From: Volvariella volvacea V23
Lineage: Eukaryota; Basidiomycota; Agaricomycetes; Agaricales; Pluteaceae
Direction of reading: 5' to 3'
Length of the DNA: 64,000 bases
Assembly (NCBI GenBank): GCA_000349905.1
Contig: KB722748.1
Coordinates: 186,001-250,000 of the forward strand
The notes beneath the pieces were generated by a model, which worked only from the letters and a program-made list of their open reading frames with translations, was not told where the DNA came from and did no database searches. This document shows, piece after piece, positions 36,138-48,086 of the stretch. Position 1 is the first letter of the stretch, and the number at the start of each line of letters is the position of its first letter. The position numbers and the translations under genes are program-made.

Positions 36138-39100
36138 CTATGAGAAGAAGTATTGGGACTTCTTGATATTTTCGACCTGGAAGTTGCCCTTCTCGGGGAG
36201 TGGAGGGAGGATGTCGATTAGATTGATGAACTTGTCGTAGAGATCGACGACTGCTTTGTCATCTGCGGCTTTCTTCGCCTTTCTCTTTGCTTGGCGTCCG
36301 TCCTCGTCACCATCCTCCTCCTCTTCAGCTAGCTCCAATGCCTCCGCAGAGGGTGTTGCATCTGAGGAAGCTGATGCAGAGGTGGGCGATACACCAACCG
36401 CAGACTGGGTGCCCTCCGAGGGTGACTTTTCGCCTTGGCTGTGCACATCGACAGTGGATTTCTCGGTCTCAGAGATAACCAAGATCTCTTTGATGGATTG
36501 CAAGCTTTGGGCCTGTTCTGGTGTGCAAACGACCCTGGAGCCAGCTGCCTTGAGGTGGTTGATTAGCTTGCCAGATCCGGCTCGCAACGTGATAAGAGGG
36601 ATCTTGTAGCCCTTGTATCGTTCCAGGAACTTGAAAGAGAAAATTAGTGTTATGAATTTGAGAAATAAAACTAATTGACAAACCTCTTCATGGAGTTTGC
36701 TCAACACGTCTGAGGAGTGGAGGGCAATGAAAGTGTCTCGAATGACCTCGGACATCTTGTCGATGCTGGACGCGTGTGTCCAGTACGAGTCGTGTACAGA
36801 AGCGAAAGTCAATCCTTGAGTCTGATAGATAGGTCGTCAGGAATACATCGCAGGTAATGAAAAACAGAGAACGCACCTTGCATTCGAGTGCAGTCAACAT
36901 CATGTGTGTGGCATCCAAGCTGTGGATGAAGTTGGGTGGGAAAGCGGACGCTTGCTTCATCGAGTTTACTAACGGCCAACATGAGTCATATCCTGATGGT
37001 GATATAATATCACTTACCTTCAGCTGGGGAGTTCGGGTCAGAGATGTAAACTGTCTGGACGTTGGTCATGATCTGCTTCCTCGAAGGCTTCCTGTATGGT
37101 TGAACGATGGGCAGGCCAAGTGGAGTCGTCCAGACCACACTTGTCATTTGTTCCTTCTTTAACCTGTCCATCGGAAGGCTCTTCACCTTTGTCTTCCCGG
37201 TGGCAGGGTTCGAGACGGCGAGAACTTCAGGCAACCTCTCCTCCGGGATCGATTTCGCAATGAGCCGTGCACACAGGTTCAGCCAGGTTTGGATGGCTGA
37301 GGCACCACTGAATAGATCACCAATGCATTCAAGCACCCGCTTGGCCAGGTATGACGCTGCTGGCCAACATTCCTCTTCGGGGATATCTTTGCGATCCTTT
37401 AGCTGCCTCTCGATCTGATCTCGGGCGCCAACGAATGTTACTCCATAAACAGTAGTCATAACCTGATGTGTATTTCATTAGCGCTTATCCATGAAACGTT
37501 GTGAAGGATAACATACTGTTTGCTTAACGACTTTTCGGGTGATCTTCCCCTGCAACATAATGGCGTATCTATCCCCTTTCTGCACGTCTTCCTCGATTTT
37601 CTTCTCCACCATATTACCCACGTAGGTGTAAACGTCACTTGGTCGGTCTCCAGCGTGCAAGTTAACTTGCTTAGCACCTCGATCATCGCCACCGAGGGCA
37701 GCGTAGTGCTGCAAACCGTTGCATGTACCGTCCTGGTGAACGGGGAGTGAAGATAGATACTCAGTTGGAACAGGAGATGTCAATGCAGAGTGAAGCTCAA
37801 AGCAAGTCGCAAGGCATTGCCAGGGATCGTCTGCCTTTGTCCACCATCTTCGTCCCTGTGTTCGCGACAGTGGATAAGTATGCATATAGGCAAATAACTC
37901 TAGACGAACGCACCCCCAAAGGATTAGTCGCGCTATCAAAGATATCATCCAACCGTTGTTCTACAAACTCCACTCGCTCGTCAAAGTTAGCTTTGTCGAA
38001 GCCGTACAAATTGGCAAGATGAATCTTAAGCCATCGTAGCCCACGTTCGCCTAAAGGCTTGGCTTCTGCGAACATCATGAGACCACGACTAAGGTCATCA
38101 CCGATGTGGTTAAGATGAGGTGGTATAGGATATGCACGTCCACGGAAATCTAAGTTGTGCGGTTGGTAAATAGTATCGCCCAAGAACTGCATTGATGTTA
38201 GTTATAGTCACATCATGGAGACATCAGAAACCATACCGCTCGCGCAATCTCAATCTTATAGTTGACATTGCATCGTTCAGAGTGGTTGCTAGCCCTCCCT
38301 TGCAAGTATGCCTTTTGCCGTTGAAGATATATACTCCTGGCTTTCAAATCAGTGTCCCAGTTTTCTGGCTTCTCTGGTTCTGGCTGGTCGTAGGCTGCAG
38401 GTGGCATTTTGCCCATCCGCTCCCCAGAGTTCCATACTTCCAGAACGACATCGAATACACGCTTATTGATCTTCCAGGGCGTGGCAGAAAGAACATCAAG
38501 ACCAGCGTAGACCAGCTCGACGTTGCCGAGGTCGGAAGCTTGTTTAAGGTAGCTTTGTTGTTCGACAGAGTCCTTGAAGCGCATAGCGTAGGCTATGAAA
38601 TAGTCTCAACCTAGCGGTCAATAGAATTGTATCTAAAGACTCACTCTTGTTGTATAGGTAGCCGCCATTGTCATAGCTCACCCAGGGCTTGGGTTTCACG
38701 AGCATAGGAAGGTGTCGAGGGTGTAGAGTTTCCCTGAGGCCATCTTTCGCCATCCTTTCTGACACTACCGGGTTCAGTCTGATGACGCCTAGTTTCTGAC
38801 CGCGTTGGTACTCATATGAATGGTAAAACGCGGGTTGCACCTCGGAACTACGATGGGTTCAGAAAAATGCTCAACCAATGAAAAGGCCAGGACCTACACA
38901 GTTTCCCCGGTCTTCCTGTTGGTTGCGGTACGAGTGACCTCTGCGACATCCATCAAGCAATCTACCAGAATACCACCCACTTTTGACCGCACAATCTGAG
39001 TCCACGCTGATGTCCACGCCTCGTTGTCTGCACTGTGCTGTGCAGCAGCGGACCGCTGCTGGTGCAGGTTTCGGTAGCCCAAGGAGGAGAAGAAGCTATT

Positions 39101-40660
39101 CTCGCTGGATGTCTTTGCAGATGCTGGTATAGGGATATTGTGTTTCTTGCACATCTGTGCCTTGTATTCTATCTCGACGGCTTTCCCTACGGCTACGAGC
39201 GCACGAGTGGTCTTCATGCCATCGTATAGACCGCCGGTGCCCTGCATTCGCATGATCTCTAGGATGGTAATCATTGAAAGACGCTCCGGGTTGACAAGGG
39301 ATAGGTAGGGGCCGAGCATCCCATGAAGTTGCTTAGGTTGCTTTTTCTCCTCTGCCTCATTTATCGCTTTGATTTCTTGCTGAAGTCGAACTTTGAGTTT
39401 GTTGTGCCAGGTCCACATCCACTGCCGCAAATCTGCTTGCATCAGAGCGCTGCTAGCATCCAATCCCAGAGAAGCGAATTTATCAGCTTCGCGCTTCAAC
39501 CGCTCAACCGCGACATCGTAGACAGATTCTTCTAACAACTTTTGACGAGCAGTCATATCGTCAGGAAGAACCCGACGTGCGAGCGAGATTTCTGTCAGAT
39601 GACGACGAAGGTTGTCCAGGTTGAAGGGCACCTCGTAATCGCTCTCGCTCTCTTCTTCCTCCGCTGCATTTGGCTTCTGCGAATAGTTAGATATAGGCAT
39701 GCACTGGTATTTATGGTTTACCTTGGCACGTAGGACAGGTCTAACTTCAGGAACACTGTCAAGGACATCCGGCACGAGCGAACCGATAGCCTCTGCTTGG
39801 CCCAATTCATGCACTATACGTGATAGATTGAGTTGTACAGCAGCTTTTGAGAGAATTTTGATAACGGCAGCGGCTTCCTCCGAAGATGTAAATGCGCGGT
39901 CGGATACAACATGAGAAACAGAAATTCCGCGTTCTACTATCTTGGAGAGAAGAGTCGCAGGTGGGACATCGAAATGGGTTTTCACTGGTGTAGCAGAGTC
40001 TGGGCCGAACCTGCAGGGAGACGGAACCCAAGGGAACAAGAATTAGCAATCGTTGATACGGACAGGATGCACGGATGTTGATTTGTTCTGTACGCACCGA
40101 TACCAGGCAAGCAAGATGGAAGCATACGTGCTTGCATTTGGCTTTATTTTGTCTTTCTCGCTCTCCAGGGTCTCGTACAAGTCCCAAGCGCAATCCAACC
40201 AAAAGTCTCGCTCGTCTTCGTTGGTGTTAGAGATGTTGATGTATGCTTCGATGAAGGCATTGTACATGCGCGTGTTCAAAACTGGGTTGCCAGGCTTCCG
40301 ACGCAGCCTCTCAAAGATGGCTTGGGCGCGTCCTACATCATAGTTGTTGTGAAGACAGGCGTCCATGACGGCAAGCGAGTCTTGGGTGATGGAGTCAGTG
40401 TACCACAGGTCATTGGCCGCTGAAGACCTGTCAGTTGGCAACGGAGCGGGAAGGATTGTGTAAGGAATCTGTCGGCCAAGGAATGCCTGGAGGTCATTTG
40501 TGGCAAAGGGGGGGAAGTTGTTGCGGGGAAGCTGGAGGGAAGCGAGGGCGGGGGATTTTGAGGGCCGTGATGGGGTGCTGAGAAGGCGGGCAGGACGAGG
40601 AAGAGCTTGACGGGACGCCAGTAAAGTCGTCCTCAGCTGTTTCTTCGCTGCTGGGATCAT
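36138..40660 (-). CDS. RPO41: Mitochondrial DNA-directed RNA polymerase
   Basis: Single-subunit T7-like polymerase that transcribes mitochondrial DNA, about 1250 residues. The start [20 protein letters not shown] is a targeting sequence. A helical-repeat (PPR-like) N-terminal domain follows ([33 protein letters not shown]). Polymerase motifs appear in order: [36 protein letters not shown] (metal-binding Asp), KQTV spliced to [17 protein letters not shown] (O helix), and [16 protein letters not shown] (the HDS motif with the second catalytic Asp). An internal acidic/Ser-rich insertion (36250-36430) precedes the C-terminal end [17 protein letters not shown]. There are many short introns. It is divergent from an SDR gene across 117 bp. 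Confidence 0.95.
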
Positions 40661-40777
40661 GGCCGCAATTTTTGAAAACTCCTCAACAATCCCGGCCCCT
40701 TGCATTTTCTTCCCCATCACGTGCTCACCCCAGGGCCGATCCATCACGCTCACACGACAATCCTTGCCCGATCAATC
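40661..40777. promoter_or_regulatory. Short bidirectional promoter, RPO41 and SDR
   Basis: The 117 bp between two divergent start codons contain CACGTG (40718-40723), the E-box bound by bHLH factors, and a second CAC-rich stretch, catcacgctcacacg. Assignment to either gene is not possible from sequence. Confidence 0.45.
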
Positions 40778-41769
40778 ATGGACCTCCAGCTGCAGGGCAC
40801 CAACGTCCTGGTTACGGGGGCAAGTGGGGGCATTGGAGCCGCAGTCGCCAGGTTGTTCCTCGCACAGGGCGCCAATGTTGTTGCGCACTATAACACCAAC
40901 AGACCAGAGCACCACCCGTGCGTTCAGGCAGACCTCTCTGATGAGGGCCAGGTTGCTGCCATCTTTGCAGCACACAAAATTCAGGTCCTGATTGTCAACC
41001 ACGGTGTCTGGCCAGAGACAGATGTACCCCTGAAGGACATGTCGTTGCAGCAGTGGAAATCTACAATGGACACCAATCTTACTTCCTCGTTTCTTGTAGT
41101 CCGTGAATATCTCAAAAATTTGGAATTTCAGTCCCCCGAGGAAAAGGCCAAAGCATCAATCGTTATCATCGGAAGCACCGCGGGCAAGTTTGGGGAAGCT
41201 GGACATGCTGACTACGCAGCATCGAAGAGCGGTTTGTGGATGCTCTGCTGTTCAAGGTCTGAACCATATTAATTTACTACGAACCAGCTCTGATGTATGG
41301 GTTCACCATGACAATGAAGAGTGAGATTGTCAAGACGGCGCCAAAAGGTCGTGTAAACTGCGTTGCTCCCGGTTGGGTCAAGACGGTACGTACTGTCCAG
41401 TATTCAAAGACTTATCCCAATGGCTATTACATTAGCCGATGGCCGAGAATGCGCTGAAGGATCCTCAAGTCGTCTATCGTGCTCTCGCCACGTAAGGAGC
41501 TCCTTTGCACCCTCTTGAACGCGTTGCCTCAACGAGTTGGTTTGCAGCACACCTTTACGCAAGGTTGCTGTACCTCACGATATTGCAACACAAGTGGTCC
41601 TTCTTTCATCTAACGCAGTATCGGGCCACGTCTCCGGACAAGTACTGATGGTCGAAGGAGGCATGGAAGGTAATGCTGTCGTCTTCAACTTCTATATCCA
41701 GCTAATCAAAATTGCAATGCTGTAGGACGGCTACTCAACTACCCAGAGGACATCAACTTGAGCCTGTAG
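40778..41769 (+). CDS. Classical short-chain dehydrogenase/reductase
   Basis: About 260-residue SDR. The start MDLQLQGTNVLVTGASGGIG carries the TGxxxGIG cofactor motif. VLIVNHGVWPETDVPL is the NAG-like strand (NHG), IVIIGSTAGKFGEAGHAD supplies the catalytic serine, and YAASKSAL is the YxxxK pair. After an intron the text continues MYGFTMTMKSEIVKTAPKGR, VNCVAPGWVKT (PGW motif) and VSGHVSGQVLMVEGGMEG, typical of the C-terminal substrate loop and end. Exons join at standard GT-AG sites, for example near 41232 and 41387. Substrate unknown. The gene is followed by the right P450 arm. Confidence 0.88.
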
Positions 41770-42513
41770 TCGGCTAGGTGTGCATACTGATTGGATCTTA
41801 CGTTTGTGGGAAAATCAACCATTTGAATTTGATCTAGTCTCGGATTCAATGTACTTGCCCATAATTAAGCTGCTCTCTATGCGTGGTATGCTTCGAGGGT
41901 CTGTTTAAATAACTCCAGGCGATCAGATTTTAATCACCTCTCATTCAGAACCCCAACCCTCAGCCAAGTCCGGAAACGACTGGACCGTACACGAGCTATG
42001 CATACCACCTCTCCGGCTCCAAACAAGATGTGAACCGTTTCGTTGGCCATCCCCAACTGTCCATGCCTCTTGTATATCATTTTAACCTCAATAATCTTGG
42101 CGTACCCACTGGAGAGACAATGAAATCCACTCAGCTCTTCTTCCGCTACCTAAGTGACGCCATGGTGGGTGCTACATTATGCTCATTAGATATTTCGCCA
42201 ATTTGTTGCCACCAAGGAATTATTGTTGACCCTGATCTCGCTAGCAATTCAAGTGCATTCTGTATCATTAATTCCTTACGTACTAGACATACATGCATGA
42301 GTCTTAAAGGTATCGCGGGAATGCCAACCATCCTCCATTGAGTCCTTCATATTACCTACACCGCAGTAAAGAATCTGAAGGGCCAAATCACGAGCTGAAC
42401 TTGAATAACTGCACATAAACACTACTATACAATAAACCCATTTAAATTTTAAAGTTAAGCGTGTGTCAAAGTCGACGTAGCACTAATAATACGCAGCACA
42501 GTGATAGACTACA
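41770..42513. other. Intergenic region, 0.74 kb
   Basis: Between the 3' ends of the SDR and the right P450. A frame of 103 codons (42030-42341) has no motif and was not called. Confidence 0.35.
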
Positions 42514-44277
42514 TTATAATACAGCGCTAACTGCCTGTAACAGCCTGATGGATTTCTTTCGGGGCGTAATCTTGCAGGGGAAGGGCTTGGGGTGACTGGG
42601 GCAACGGAATCGCAGGTCAGAGTAATATATAGCTAAGGATAGGAGAGAAGAACTCACCAAACAAATGCTGTCGTAAAATTGGCCTCTGGTACTATCCGAT
42701 TACCACTCTCATCCACAACTTGAGATATATCAAGAGTGGCAATAATCCTCGACAGAGTGAACCACAGGCCTGCTTCAGCATAATGCCTACCAGGACATAT
42801 CCTGCAGTATGTCGTTAGCCCAGGTAGACGATGCAGATTCTCGACGATTAATACTCACCGACGACCAAAACCAAATATCATTGTCCTTGGGTCGACCATG
42901 TTGGAATTCTCCATATATCTCTCCGGTTGGAAGGTTTCTGGGTCAGGACAATCTCTTGTCATCGCACTGTTGAAAGACAGCTTGAACTCCGCGGCTCCCA
43001 AAAGAGCGACAAATACATACTATATATTGGCAATGACTGTAGAGCCTTCAGGGACTAGATAACCGTGGTATACGTCGTCTTCCATCAAGCGATGCGGTAA
43101 ACCCAATGGGATAGGAGGGCACCAACTACAAGCTCGTGTCAGGCGATGGATGCCACTTGAAGTAGGGTAATCTAATATCATACCGGTAAACTTCCTGGAG
43201 AACGCACTCCAAGTAAGGCAACGACGGTCTGTCCTCGAAATCAGGCAGCCTTTCTCCACGGGTCACACTATCTATCTCTGCTTGGACCTTGGCATATACT
43301 TCGGAATGTCTGGTCATCGCCAAGAAGAAGGCCTCCAGGACGCTAACCGTCTAAAATGGTCTATTGAATCATTCGCCAATGGGGTGGTAATAATTCGCAT
43401 ACTGTGTCCTGAGATGCTGCGGAGCCCGTTAACGGAAGTCAGCTCTGGTCCTCGATGATAGTGCAAGCATTTTACCTGCATAGAGTGTCCCAGCAGCACC
43501 TTTGATGTCAGCCTCATCCTCAGGTGTGACGTATTCCTTGCCGGGGAGCCGACACGACTCTAGCAGTGTTGATGTGAATGAAGGAATTGCCGATCCTGCC
43601 TTCTTTTAAGGGGTATTATAAACTCACAAATCGCCTGTGATGCGATGGAGGTGCACCATACCATATCATTTTTGACTATCTCATATGGGATGTTCATCAT
43701 TTTGTCCACAGCCTCACGGGTAAAGAGTGCCTTTCGCTTGAATGTCGAGAAGGGTGCCCAGGTGGGTAGATGTCTACGGATCCGGCATCAGAAGGTCGGA
43801 CTAGGGAGAAATGATCCGCGCTCCTACTTCATGAATGGGAAGAAGTCCACTAAGGTGGCCGCGGGAGTACCAGACTCGACCGTCAGAGTCGTAGCTTGTT
43901 CAGCTAGAATAGTGTGATTAAATCAGTCCCATGGGTAGATTACAAGCACTGGCACCTCACCTAATTGCACAAGTGGGTCATCGACCGACGTTATTGTGTG
44001 GCCATATGTGATCTTCATGATACTGGATGCGGCATATCTGGAAAACAGTCAGTCTACTTCCCTGACACCCCTAGGGGAGGTTGGCGTTTTACCTCCGAAA
44101 GTGTTGTATGAAATGTTCGGGTGTCTGAATCAATGAATTGATGAGCGTGAGGGTTTCCTGTTCTTGANNNNNNNNNNNNNNNNNNNNNNNNNNNNNNNNN
44201 NNNNNNNNNNNNNNNNNNNNNNNNNNNNNNNNNNNNNNNNNNNNNNNNNNNNNNNNNNNNNNNNNNNGGGGATCCAT
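42514..44277 (-). CDS. Cytochrome P450 monooxygenase, right copy (interrupted by an assembly gap)
   Basis: Paralogue of 28376-30129 with the same exon plan. It starts ATGGATCCCC at 44277, followed by a 100-N gap. Visible parts include ETLTLINSLIQTPEHFIQHF, MTRHSEVYAKVQAEIDSVTR, LPDFEDRPSLPYLECVLQEV with the ExxR region, VPLGLPHRLMEDDVYHGYLV and VPEGSTVIANI, then RTMIFGFGRR and, after an intron, the heme-cysteine segment CPGRHYAEAGLWF. The end reads HPKPFPCKITPRKKSIRLLQ, stopping at 42514. Differences from the left copy are mostly single substitutions, suggesting a fairly recent duplicate still under constraint. The roughly two intron positions checked in detail have conserved donors, including GTATGT after NIY. 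Confidence 0.86.
44168..44267. other. Assembly gap (100 N)
   Basis: Exactly 100 N in the right P450, at the place homologous to the gap at 28386-28485. The gap probably hides the membrane-anchor exon or exons. Confidence 0.98.
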
Positions 44278-44461
44278 AGTGAGGAACAAAATGGATGGTG
44301 AGGTGACAAGCCGCAAGCCAAGTGTCTCTTGTTGTAGAATCAGCTAACGAGGTGAAGTGTAGCTGCTTGCAAAAACAAGGTGGAGATGAGGGGAGATGGA
44401 AGGGGTCAGACTCGGGATAGCTGATTGCTAGGGAGCATTGTGGATCTGAAGGATGGTGAGC

Positions 44462-44468
44462 TTATATA
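44462..44468 (-). promoter_or_regulatory. TATA box of the right P450 gene
   Basis: TATATAA on the minus strand, about 185 bp before the ATG. It is conserved with the left copy, including the flanking TCTATATAAGCT and CCATCCTTCAGATCCACAATG-like sequence. Confidence 0.55.
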
Positions 44469-45602
44469 GATGAGTGGGAGTGGGCAGAACTGACATAAAA
44501 TGGCAGGGACCCTAGAAGAGATGAAAGGGTTTCCACTAACACTAGCATCTCTGCAGGCTCCCGTGACAATGCACATGGACAGCAGCAGTTCGTCGACCAC
44601 CCAGCGGTGTTTTACTGCAAACCGGGTATATTGTTGGCACCAACTATTAAGTAGCTCGCCCCAACCCTGGCATCCTCAATTGGCTGGTCTATGTCCTCCC
44701 GAAAAAGCACTGCTTCCTCTTTCAATTGTCAATTGAGTTGTCGCTCTGTTCCTATATCCCCTTCTGTCCTGTACTGATCTTTAGTTCCCCACCAAACTTT
44801 CACGTCCATATCCGACAGTTCGTCCATGCAGGCACTAGTTCTAACCAGGTATACGTGTATGGCGTTTCCCATCCAACGGGCCCGAGGCGAATGCGAATTG
44901 TGGGCGCAAATGATCCAAAAAGGACATGAGCAGTGGGCAAGTCTAAACTTGAGAGCGAACAGCAGTAAATACCACGTGGCAAAGATGCCAAGACTAAGTT
45001 CACTAAGTTCACTTCCACCGACCATCATGAAGACTCACTATCCTCAGTGTGGATGATCCATCCGTATCGATGGTTGGCATAAAGGCTCTTCCCTGACGAA
45101 ATGGAGGTATGTGATTTATTCAATTCCAACCTCCGCCTACTGCCAATAGGCCAAGGTTCCCATGTAGTGTCTAAGTTCATTGTTTATGCTTCCTTGTGAT
45201 TATTCTGCCTGTCCCCCATTTTATCTGCAATGTCTATGCCGTTCTTTCTAGGTCGGTCTGGCCTTTGAAATACCTTCTCATTTACGTCTTTCAGCCCACT
45301 GCTTTTCAGCCATCACGACTTATGAGGCTGGTGCGGTCGACTTCCATTATTCCTCATACTCCGCATGATCAACACGAGTCAACGCTAATTGATCGACGGG
45401 AATCTAGATGTCAGACACATCCAAACAACATATTGCGATAAGCCACTGCAGTTCATTATGCGAGGCTCCTATGTGCTAAAGGCCCCCACACGTTCAAGAA
45501 CCAACAACAGTTATTCTTACCATAATATAGCACACGCAGTGGTGGGGCGAGCATTAAATTGTCACTTCACCGGAGTTTGCGTCTTGCTAGTACTTCAAGC
45601 TT

Positions 45603-45837
45603 GAATCACTTGCTCATGCCCGAGGCAGGACTAAATTTAAGGCCCCTTCGAGCTACTCTAGACCACGCCAAAATATTCTTGCAAGCTCTTGCTGAGCGCG
45701 TTGCGCTTGCTCAATTGAAGCACTTCGTTGATCCGAGCTCGAGATCCTGTTTGGCATTATCGTCTTCATCTTATGCTGTGTACACGCGCCATATCCCCAA
45801 ATCCCTGCGTAGCTTTGAATCCGGATTTTCAAGCTGA
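45603..45837 (+). pseudogene. Fragment of an unrecognised protein within the right arm
   Basis: An open stretch containing LDHAKIFLQALAERVALAQL and, further on, YAVYTRHIPKSLRSFESGF. It corresponds to the minus-strand fragment at 26594-26911. No family was recognised. Its presence marks the outer reach of the duplication. Confidence 0.35.
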
Positions 45838-47327
45838 ATTGTCTAAGAACGTAGTCTCACTCTGATTGTATTTCCAATACGGCCTCATTACGTGGCATCG
45901 CATGGCACCACCAAAGGAACCTATTAAACTGTGTCATGTATGTGCAAGTTTGGGATATGCCTAAAGGGCGTATATTTGGCGAAAAGGCAATCTAGCTTCC
46001 CATCTATTGTTCCAGAGGAGTCGCGGGAGCAAGTAACAAAAGCAGTGGCATCCTTCATTAGACGCACAAAGCTCAAGAGTTGCCGTTGTCCTATACAAAC
46101 CGAGAACTTCATGAAAGAAGGTGCCGCAGGAAGCACTTTAAAGCCACAAATGGTAAGATGAAGTTGTGGTGATCGCCAGGTGCAAATGGGACGTTAGCGC
46201 GTTAGCGATCAGTTGTTTAGATGCAAGGTAATTCTCTCATAGATTCGTTGCGTTTCACACCAGTCCCCTGCACCGCGAGCAACAGCAAACTCAATCTGCA
46301 ATTGATGCGGGGACCCCAGGGGATATTGGACTGGAGCTTAACCTGTGAATGTGCATGTCGTTCTGTTGGTATGGGCTTATACCCTTATCGTCAGTCTGCC
46401 CCTGGCACTAAATGAATTACGTATATTTTGGATCTACATGGCTAGCTCCTGTCTATACTTGCGGCTACAGGCGGGCAAAAGTACTTGCACGTATTCTCCC
46501 ATATAGCATGCTAGCTGCCCCACAAACGGGGTGTCACTGTGAAAGTACTTAAGCGGGTTCCAATTTTTAATGGTACGCGAATATTGTAGGTCAGGCAAGC
46601 ACCATGAAGTCACAGGTTGTCTCCCGCTATCCGCGAATACAACAATGTGAGTCAAAGGGAACTGGTAACGGCGGTACCCATAACTAATTCCGAAGTCATT
46701 AGTCTTTATATAATACCTGCAGTGGTCATCCGGGTCCTAATTTTCTCCAACACAAAGCTGACCTCCTCTATTACCTTCTCAAAGATACAATGACAAGCCT
46801 AATCAAGCCCAGACTAGGTGCTTTATGGAGGAAAAACAGAGCTACAATACTGCAATAAGACTATTAGTACAACCTCCCGAAGAAGATCACTCTTATCCAA
46901 TCTATGACTGTTCCTTGGGAGCTATTCCGGTATTTTTGCTACTACCTCGAATCTCATCCGAACTTTGAATGCCATACATAGCACCACACAGACTAAGCCT
47001 TATTCCCATGCAAGGTCTTCTTCATGCCAGGGGCTGTGTGAGCGGCGTCATAACCGACATGTAACTCACGGCATAAAAGCTGGAGGCTTAGTACTGAAAC
47101 CACGAGCATAACGCCAGGGACTGATCGAGACTAGACAGTCACAGAATCAAGTCCTACGACGCACACCGCGGCGTGAAGCAGTGCTCGGTACACTTCAGCA
47201 CGTGCCGGCCCGTCTGCTCCGTCACCGCCGATCACCGGTCTGACCTCAATCACATCAATCAATGGCGCAAAACTGCTATAGTTAGCATAATCCAGTGTTC
47301 ACCACATCTTTGGTCAGAACAACCAAG
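45838..47327. other. 1.5-kb gene-free region before ADI1
   Basis: Short frames on both strands without motifs. The last few hundred bases must include the ADI1 promoter. No repeat or RNA gene was recognised. Confidence 0.4.
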
Positions 47328-48086
47328 ATGCGCGCATACTACTTCGATAATCTCTCTGGTGATCAACGATTACCCCATGACTGCGTCCCCTCTCATCCAG
47401 TATCCCAAGAAACTCTGGAGGGTTTGGGTGTCAAGTACTGGTACATCCCAGTAGACGGTTATGAGGAAAAGTTGGATGCTATTGCGAAGGAGCGTGGGTA
47501 TAAGAACCGAGATACGATTAACGTCTCGAAGGAAGGGCTGGGAGAGGTATGCACTTGACCCTATTGTGGTGATAGACTGACCACGAGCTTCGAAGGTATA
47601 CGAGGAGAAAATCAAGACCTTCTTCCATGAGTAAAGCATCGTGGGCCTTTGCAGATGTATTCGAATCTGATTAATATGGCTGCCAGACATATGCATGAAG
47701 ACGAGGAAATCCGCTATATTCTTTCCGGGAGTGGATTCTTTGACGTTCGTGGTAAGGAATTCTTGGACGTCATACCTATACACCTCTTCTCACGAGAGCT
47801 GTTTAGAATCCCCAAGTGATGCTTGGATCCGAATTGCTGTCCAAGCGAGTGATCTTCTGGTCATCCCCGCGGGTATCTACCATCGCTTTACCCTTGATGA
47901 GGCAAATAATATCAAGGCTCTCCGTCTCTTCCAGGTTAGGGAATCTACTTAATCCTCTCGCTATTGTGTTCATTTTCTACTTTGATGCAGGATGAGCCTA
48001 AGTGGATCCCCCACAACAGAGGACCTGCGACAGATGCCAACGCCCATCGGTTGGAGTACCTGAAATCCATCGGAATTACAGCATGA
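47328..48086 (+). CDS. ADI1: Acireductone dioxygenase
   Basis: Methionine-salvage enzyme that oxidises acireductone, to 2-keto-4-methylthiobutyrate and formate with Fe2+. It is a cupin-fold protein of about 180 residues in the cytosol or nucleus. Exons give [38 protein letters not shown], then [20 protein letters not shown] with the metal ligands H-x-H-x4-[21 protein letters not shown], and [13 protein letters not shown] with the fourth ligand histidine. The end is [13 protein letters not shown], stopping at 48086. All four introns use GT-AG sites that keep the frame. An upstream frame extends to 47295 but the family-like N-terminus MRAYY is chosen. Confidence 0.96.

Larger units (their letters stand above)
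42514..45837 (-). repeat. Right arm of the inverted segmental duplication
   Basis: Inverted counterpart of 26594-30129. It includes the P450 gene (42514-44277), its TATA-containing promoter (44278-44480), a more diverged upstream flank (to about 45030) and an outer fragment at 45603-45837. The P450 3' ends of both arms point inward, toward the roughly 12 kb of housekeeping genes. Confidence 0.75.

Noticed and set aside
42030..42341. 103-codon frame between SDR and right P450
   Set aside because: No recognisable domain, no promoter signal, and it lies in the shared 3' flank.
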